Source: Bacillota bacterium (GTDB lineage Bacteria; Bacillota; Clostridia; Lachnospirales; Lachnospiraceae). Taken from it: DNA of 19,552 nucleotides. Location: contig JAEYWQ010000282.1 in assembly GCA_023428885.1 (NCBI GenBank), positions 1 to 19,552 on the forward strand, in the 5' to 3' direction. Positions 15,759 through 19,552 of this stretch are shown one piece after another. Below the pieces are notes generated by a model that had not been told where the DNA came from, searched no databases, and saw only the letters and a program-made list of their open reading frames with translations. Numbering within the stretch: position 1 is the stretch's first letter; the number at the start of each line of letters is the position of its first letter. The translations under genes and the position numbers were made by a program.

Positions 15759-16865
15759 ATGAACTTAGATAAGCTAAATGCACGCGGAGTGATCAATGAA
15801 GGTAATCTGACCCGATTTCAAAGGGTAATGGAGATGGCGATCAATCAAGAGCCTTTAACTATAGGCTTTATTGGTGGCTCCATAACACAAGGATCTTTAT
15901 CAAGTAAGCCATCTACTTGCTATGCCTATCGAGTGTTTGAATGGTGGGAAAAGAAATTCCAGCATAAATTTAACTATGTAAACGCAGGAATAGGTGCAAC
16001 TACTTCACAGTTTGGACTAGCGCGTCTTGACAGTGATTTACTAAGCTTTGAACCTGATGTGGTATTTCTTGAATTCAGTGTGAATGATGAGGATACTGAG
16101 AAGTTTGCACAAACCTTTGAAGGCTGTGTTCGCAAAATCTTAAGTTCCAAGAAGGAACCTGCATTATTTATGTTTAATAATGTTCAATATGACACTGGAA
16201 TCAATACTCAAAGAATTCATAATGAAATTGGTATGCATTACGATCTACCTATCGTTAGTATGAAAGAAAGTATCTATCAAGCTCTTATTGACGGTGAGAT
16301 AGACATAAGAGATATAACTCCAGATAACCTACATCCAAACGATGCTGGGCATGAACTTGTAGCCGGTGTAATAATCAATCTTCTAGAAGTTATCTATCAT
16401 AAAATTACAACTTCTAAGCTTGTGAGTGAGTATGTAACTCCAGAGCCTTTTCATAAGAAGGATTATGGAAATTACAAACGATACAACAATAAAAATTCTA
16501 CACCAGTTATTCAGGGATTTGAAAAAGATGAAGCAGAGCAAGATCATATTACAGATATTTTTAAGAATGGCTGGACCGCGAGTAAGATTGGTTCTAGTAT
16601 AAGCTTTGAATTTGAAGGTGATAAGATTGCTGTACAATATCGTAAATCCATTCATCAACCAGCACCTCTTGCAAGGGCTGTAATTGATGATAAGCAATCG
16701 CAAGCAGTAGTTTTAGATGCTAACTTTACCGAAACTTGGGGTGACAAGTTAGAATTACAAGATATATTCTGTGATAAAGAAGGGAAGCATACCCTAACAA
16801 TTACGATCATCGAAGCTAGTGAAAACCTTGCAAGTGACTTTTATCTTGCTGCTGTAATTTATTAA
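15759..16865 (+). CDS. SGNH carbohydrate acetylesterase, CE17-like mannan deacetylase candidate
   Basis: This 368-residue cytosolic esterase starts at ATG 15759 with GAGAGG at 15745-15750. SGNH blocks are all present: IGGSITQGS with nucleophile Ser 41, NAGIGATTS (block II Gly), LEFSVND with Asn 109, and DNLHPNDAGH with Asp 189 and His 192. After residue about 230 a separate beta-rich domain begins (NGWTASKIGSSISFEFEGDKIAVQYRKS, ending FYLAAVIY), resembling a CBM35-type module. A catalytic SGNH domain followed by such a module at about 370 residues, in a mannan locus, matches RiCE17 of Roseburia intestinalis, which removes axial 2-O-acetyls from mannose in mannooligosaccharides. CE2 enzymes have their beta domain at the N-terminus, so CE2 is less likely. 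The enzyme would clear acetyl groups before phosphorolysis. CE17 membership is from remembered architecture, not alignment. Confidence 0.82.
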   Translation: MNLDKLNARGVINEGNLTRFQRVMEMAINQEPLTIGFIGGSITQGSLSSKPSTCYAYRVFEWWEKKFQHKFNYVNAGIGATTSQFGLARLDSDLLSFEPDVVFLEFSVNDEDTEKFAQTFEGCVRKILSSKKEPALFMFNNVQYDTGINTQRIHNEIGMHYDLPIVSMKESIYQALIDGEIDIRDITPDNLHPNDAGHELVAGVIINLLEVIYHKITTSKLVSEYVTPEPFHKKDYGNYKRYNNKNSTPVIQGFEKDEAEQDHITDIFKNGWTASKIGSSISFEFEGDKIAVQYRKSIHQPAPLARAVIDDKQSQAVVLDANFTETWGDKLELQDIFCDKEGKHTLTITIIEASENLASDFYLAAVIY

Positions 16866-16873
16866 GAGAAAAT

Positions 16874-16928
16874 CTAATTCCCAAACCCACTCGGCTGGTA
16901 ACCCAATCAAATGGTTTTTGGGAATTAG
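16874..16928 (+). repeat. Intercistronic hairpin between esterase and epimerase genes
   Basis: CTAATTCCCAAA (16874-16885) pairs perfectly with TTTGGGAATTAG (16917-16928). AACC and GGTT can extend the stem across a two-T bulge. No T run follows, so it is not a classical terminator. In the 108-nt gap it could be an mRNA processing or stability element that sets differential expression of the epimerase and second phosphorylase. I see no promoter in the gap as strong as the one at 14591, and AAAGGAGA (16959-16966) follows. Confidence 0.55.
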
Positions 16929-16973
16929 CTAATTATTTATATCGCACTACGATTTGTTAAAGGAGATATCAGT

Positions 16974-18143
16974 ATGATGATGGATTTAGCAAGAAAACAT
17001 CTGACAGATAAGATTTTACCATTCTGGTCAAAGCTTAAGGATGATGTAAATGGTGGCTTCTATGGTTATATGGACTACAATCTAGAGGTTGACAAAAAAG
17101 CGGTAAAAGGTTGTATCTTAAACAGCCGTATCTTATGGTTTTATTCCAATGCCTATCTGACATTGAAGGATGAATCCTTACTGGCTTATGCAAAGCATGC
17201 GTTTGAATTTTTGAAAAATCATTGTTTGGACAAGGAAAATGGAGGTATATTCTGGTCGCTAAATTATGATGGCAGTGTATTCGATGATACGAAGCATACT
17301 TATAATCAAGCCTTTGCAATCTATGCATTATGCTCCTATTATGATGCAACCAAGCAAGAAGAAGCCTTGAATATGGCCTTTGTTTTAGTAGATCTTATTG
17401 AATCAAAGTGTACTGACAGCATCGGTTATTTAGAAGCATTTAATCGTAAGTTTGAGCCAGTAGATAATGATAAACTATCAGAAAATGGCGTTATTGCGCA
17501 TAAGACAATGAATACTCTGCTACATGTATTAGAAGCCTATACAGAGTGTTATCGTGTTTCTAAAAATCAAAGAGTTAAAGAACGTCTATATTTTATGTTA
17601 GATGCGATCATAGGTAAGATTTACAACCCTCAATTACATCGTCAAGAAGTATTTTTTGATGAAAACTATAACTCTATTCTTGATCTTCATTCTTATGGTC
17701 ATGATATTGAGACCGCCTGGTTGGTAGATCGTACCTGCGAGCTACTTGCTGATGAGAATTATACCAATAAATTATTAGCAATTACCAAGGATTTAACAAA
17801 ACAAATATATGAAGTAGCATATCAAGACCACTCATTATTAAATGAATGTGACCGTGGTGAGGTGAACAGTTCAAGAATCTGGTGGGTTCAGGCAGAGGCA
17901 GTGGTCGGTTTTATAAATGGTTATGAGAAGGATAAAGACCAGGTAAGATACTTAGATGCTGCTAGAGATATCTTTGATTTCATCTTAATGAAAGTAGTGG
18001 ATAAGAGAGCTGCTTCTGAGTGGTATTGGGAAGTAGACAAAGATGGTAAGCCATTCAGCGAAAAACCGATTGTAGAACCATGGAAATGCCCATACCACAA
18101 CGGTAGAATGTGCTTTGAGTTGATAAAGAGAAATATAGTGTAA
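16974..18143 (+). CDS. Cellobiose/mannobiose 2-epimerase (AGE superfamily)
   Basis: This 389-residue cytosolic (alpha/alpha)6-barrel enzyme interconverts beta-1,4-mannobiose and mannosyl-glucose (and cellobiose with glucosyl-mannose) by C2 epimerisation at the reducing end. The start is ATG 16974, 8 nt after AGGAG; two more ATG codons follow at once (MMMDLARKHL). Signatures of cellobiose 2-epimerases are present in order: GCILNSRILWFYS, VIAHKTMNTLLHVLEAYTEC (His 176), HSYGHDIETAWL with catalytic His 243, SRIWWVQAEAVVGF, ASEWYWEV and EPWKCPYHNGRMCFE with catalytic His 375. The spacing agrees with the Ruminococcus albus enzyme, in which His 243 and His 374 are catalytic. In this cluster its product is the substrate of the downstream GH130_1 enzyme, so mannobiose is the probable physiological substrate. 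N-acylglucosamine 2-epimerase is a less likely alternative, because the cellobiose-type motifs are complete. Confidence 0.93.
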   Translation: MMMDLARKHLTDKILPFWSKLKDDVNGGFYGYMDYNLEVDKKAVKGCILNSRILWFYSNAYLTLKDESLLAYAKHAFEFLKNHCLDKENGGIFWSLNYDGSVFDDTKHTYNQAFAIYALCSYYDATKQEEALNMAFVLVDLIESKCTDSIGYLEAFNRKFEPVDNDKLSENGVIAHKTMNTLLHVLEAYTECYRVSKNQRVKERLYFMLDAIIGKIYNPQLHRQEVFFDENYNSILDLHSYGHDIETAWLVDRTCELLADENYTNKLLAITKDLTKQIYEVAYQDHSLLNECDRGEVNSSRIWWVQAEAVVGFINGYEKDKDQVRYLDAARDIFDFILMKVVDKRAASEWYWEVDKDGKPFSEKPIVEPWKCPYHNGRMCFELIKRNIV

Positions 18144-18200
18144 ATGTTATAGTTTTCATACATAAGTTTGCAGCTTCTGAAGAAAGGTAAGGATTTTTAT

Positions 18201-19367
18201 ATGATACACGAGAGCTATTATCAGTTACTTGAACAACAAAGTAAGCTGTTAGAACGTAAGAATGTGAAATCTGAGGAGTACAATGGAATCTTTGATCGAT
18301 ATGAGTATCCTGTTCTAACACGTGAACATATTCCACTAACATGGAAGTATGACTTGAATAAGGAAACAAATCCATACTTTATGGAGCGACTTGGCGTAAA
18401 TGCAGTGTTTAATGCAGGTGCAATCGAATTAGATGGTAAGTTCTACGTAGTTGCAAGAGTCGAGGGAAATGATCGAAAATCCTTCTTTGCTGTTGCTGAG
18501 AGTGACAATGGTATCGATGGATTTAAGTTTTGGGATTATCCAATCCTATTGCCTGATACCTGTAAAGAAGAAACCAACGTATATGATATGCGATTAACCA
18601 AGCATGAAGATGGCTATATCTATGGTGTATTCTGCTCAGAGAGTAAAGATACCAAAGCGAAAGACCTCTCTGCAGCGGTTGCTGCTGCTGGTATAGTCCG
18701 TACCAAGGATTTAAAGACATGGGATCGTCTTTTGAATTTAAAGACGCTTCGTTCTCCACAACAGCGAAATGTGGTCTTGCATCCTGAATTTGTGAATGGA
18801 AAATATGCCTTCTATACACGACCAATGGATGACTTTATTGATACTGGCTCTGGCGGTGGAATTGGATTTGGTTTATGCGATGACATTACCAATGCGGTGA
18901 TTGATGAAGAAATAATTACCAGTGCAAGAAAATATCATACCATAACAGAAGCTAAGAATGGTGCCGGTGCAGTTCCAATCAAAACTGAGAAAGGCTTTAT
19001 TCATATCGCTCATGGAGTTCGTAATACAGCTGCAGGTTTGCGTTATGTCATCTATGCCTTTGCTACTGACTTAACAGATCCAAGCAAAGTAATCGCTGAA
19101 CCTTCTGGTATGTTAATAGGTCCAAGAGGAGAAGAGCGCATCGGTGATGTAAGTAATGTTGTATTTACCAATGGAGCTATTGCCAGAGATAACGGTGATG
19201 TTTATATTTATTATGCTTCTTCTGACACCAGATTGCATGTTGCAACAACTACAATTGATAAGTTAATAGATTATGTATTTCATACACCAAGCGATCCCCT
19301 ACGTTCTGTTGATTGTGTAGCACAAAGATATGAATTAATCAATAAGAATCTTGAATTATTGAAGTAG
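18201..19367 (+). CDS. GH130 subfamily 1 4-O-beta-D-mannosyl-D-glucose phosphorylase
   Basis: This 388-residue cytosolic protein starts at ATG 18201, 7 nt after AAGGA (18189-18193). A TTG at 18168 in the same frame has no ribosome site. The sequence carries the GH130_1 signatures: NPYFMERLGVNAVFNAGAIE, TNVYDMRLTKHEDGYIYGVF with the general-acid Asp at residue 129, SPQQRNVVLHPEFVNGKYAF, MDDFIDTGSGGGIGFG, NGAGAVPIKTEKGFIHIAHG and VSNVVFTNGAIARDNGDVYIYY. The Asp position agrees with Asp 131 of the Bacteroides fragilis enzyme. The reaction is 4-O-beta-mannosyl-glucose plus phosphate giving mannose 1-phosphate and glucose. It follows the epimerase by 57 nt, completing the Ruminococcus-type mannobiose pathway. 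The N-terminal helix (YYQLLEQQSKLLERKN) is usual for this subfamily and is involved in oligomerisation in characterised members. It shares the beta-propeller fold with the other phosphorylase but not its short form. Confidence 0.94.
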   Translation: MIHESYYQLLEQQSKLLERKNVKSEEYNGIFDRYEYPVLTREHIPLTWKYDLNKETNPYFMERLGVNAVFNAGAIELDGKFYVVARVEGNDRKSFFAVAESDNGIDGFKFWDYPILLPDTCKEETNVYDMRLTKHEDGYIYGVFCSESKDTKAKDLSAAVAAAGIVRTKDLKTWDRLLNLKTLRSPQQRNVVLHPEFVNGKYAFYTRPMDDFIDTGSGGGIGFGLCDDITNAVIDEEIITSARKYHTITEAKNGAGAVPIKTEKGFIHIAHGVRNTAAGLRYVIYAFATDLTDPSKVIAEPSGMLIGPRGEERIGDVSNVVFTNGAIARDNGDVYIYYASSDTRLHVATTTIDKLIDYVFHTPSDPLRSVDCVAQRYELINKNLELLK

Positions 19368-19374
19368 GTTATGA

Positions 19375-19443
19375 TATAGTATACATGATATGCGCACGAG
19401 AGGATTTTCTATCCTCAATCGTCAGCTGCAATAATATACTATA
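19375..19443. repeat. Nested inverted repeat downstream of the GH130_1 gene
   Basis: TATAGTATA (19375-19383) is repeated in inverted form as TATACTATA (19435-19443). Between them GAGGAT-TTTCT-ATCCTC (19400-19416) forms a second hairpin. There is no T run directly after, so it is not a confident terminator; it may be a weak one or a regulatory site for the next gene. The window ends in purine-rich GAGAGGAAAG, which looks like a ribosome site for a gene just beyond base 19552. Confidence 0.4.
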
Positions 19444-19552
19444 TTTACATAGTAGTTAACTTTTTACTAACCTCACAAAACTAGAACTAATGGCTTCATT
19501 GGGTTAGGATTGGTTACTATTAAATCTATACGTAGTTGGAAAGAGAGGAAAG

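Noticed and set aside
16383..16703. 106-codon minus-strand open reading over the esterase's C-terminal half
   Set aside because: It overlaps a strongly supported coding sequence and has no ribosome site or recognisable motif.
18168..18200. TTG start adding 11 residues to the GH130_1 protein
   Set aside because: No Shine-Dalgarno site precedes it, whereas AAGGA is correctly placed before ATG 18201.

Overview
The window is a single-direction (+ strand) carbohydrate uptake and catabolism locus from a low-GC Firmicute. The AT-rich sequence, strong AAGGAGG-type Shine-Dalgarno sites, several TTG starts, SLAAC lipoboxes and gene content point to a Lachnospiraceae / Clostridium cluster XIVa plant-polysaccharide degrader; Lachnoclostridium (Clostridium) phytofermentans or a relative fits, but the species is an inference. 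The likely substrate is beta-mannan, probably acetylated (gluco)mannan, because the four catabolic genes at the right end are the established intracellular mannobiose phosphorolysis set.

Region 1 (1-10600) is a tight operon of eight genes: a large solute-binding protein with extra N-terminal modules (5' end outside the window), two ABC permeases, an exported membrane-anchored NHL-repeat protein with a TPR-like tail, a Yip1-like membrane protein, an 863-residue membrane-anchored DUF5696-type protein, and a second pair of ABC permeases. Gaps are 14 nt or less, with two ATGA overlaps. No ABC ATPase is present, so a shared MsmX/MsmK-type ATPase elsewhere is presumed. The NHL-Yip1-DUF5696 trio between two permease pairs is the least understood part and the best candidate for an undescribed system.

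Region 2 (10601-14366) opens with a well-formed promoter and an operator-like motif cluster. It encodes a 633-residue lipoprotein carrying three tandem repeats of about 130 residues (probably glycan-binding) and a classical lipoprotein solute-binding protein, and ends at a 21-bp-stem terminator. The second binding protein may serve the second permease pair, giving two binding proteins for two pairs.

Region 3 (14364-19367) begins with a highly structured non-coding stretch (a possible dispersed repeat element) and a second promoter with the same TGCAYTA motif. It then encodes a GH130_2-type mannooligosaccharide phosphorylase, an SGNH carbohydrate esterase resembling the CE17 mannan 2-O-deacetylases, a cellobiose/mannobiose 2-epimerase and a GH130_1-type mannosylglucose phosphorylase. 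In the inferred scheme, mannooligosaccharides are captured by the surface proteins, imported by one or both permease pairs and deacetylated. GH130_2 shortens them, and mannobiose is epimerised to mannosylglucose, which GH130_1 cleaves to mannose 1-phosphate and glucose. No endo-mannanase or transcription regulator lies in the window. The last 185 nt are non-coding, with a nested inverted repeat and a Shine-Dalgarno-like end suggesting another gene just downstream.
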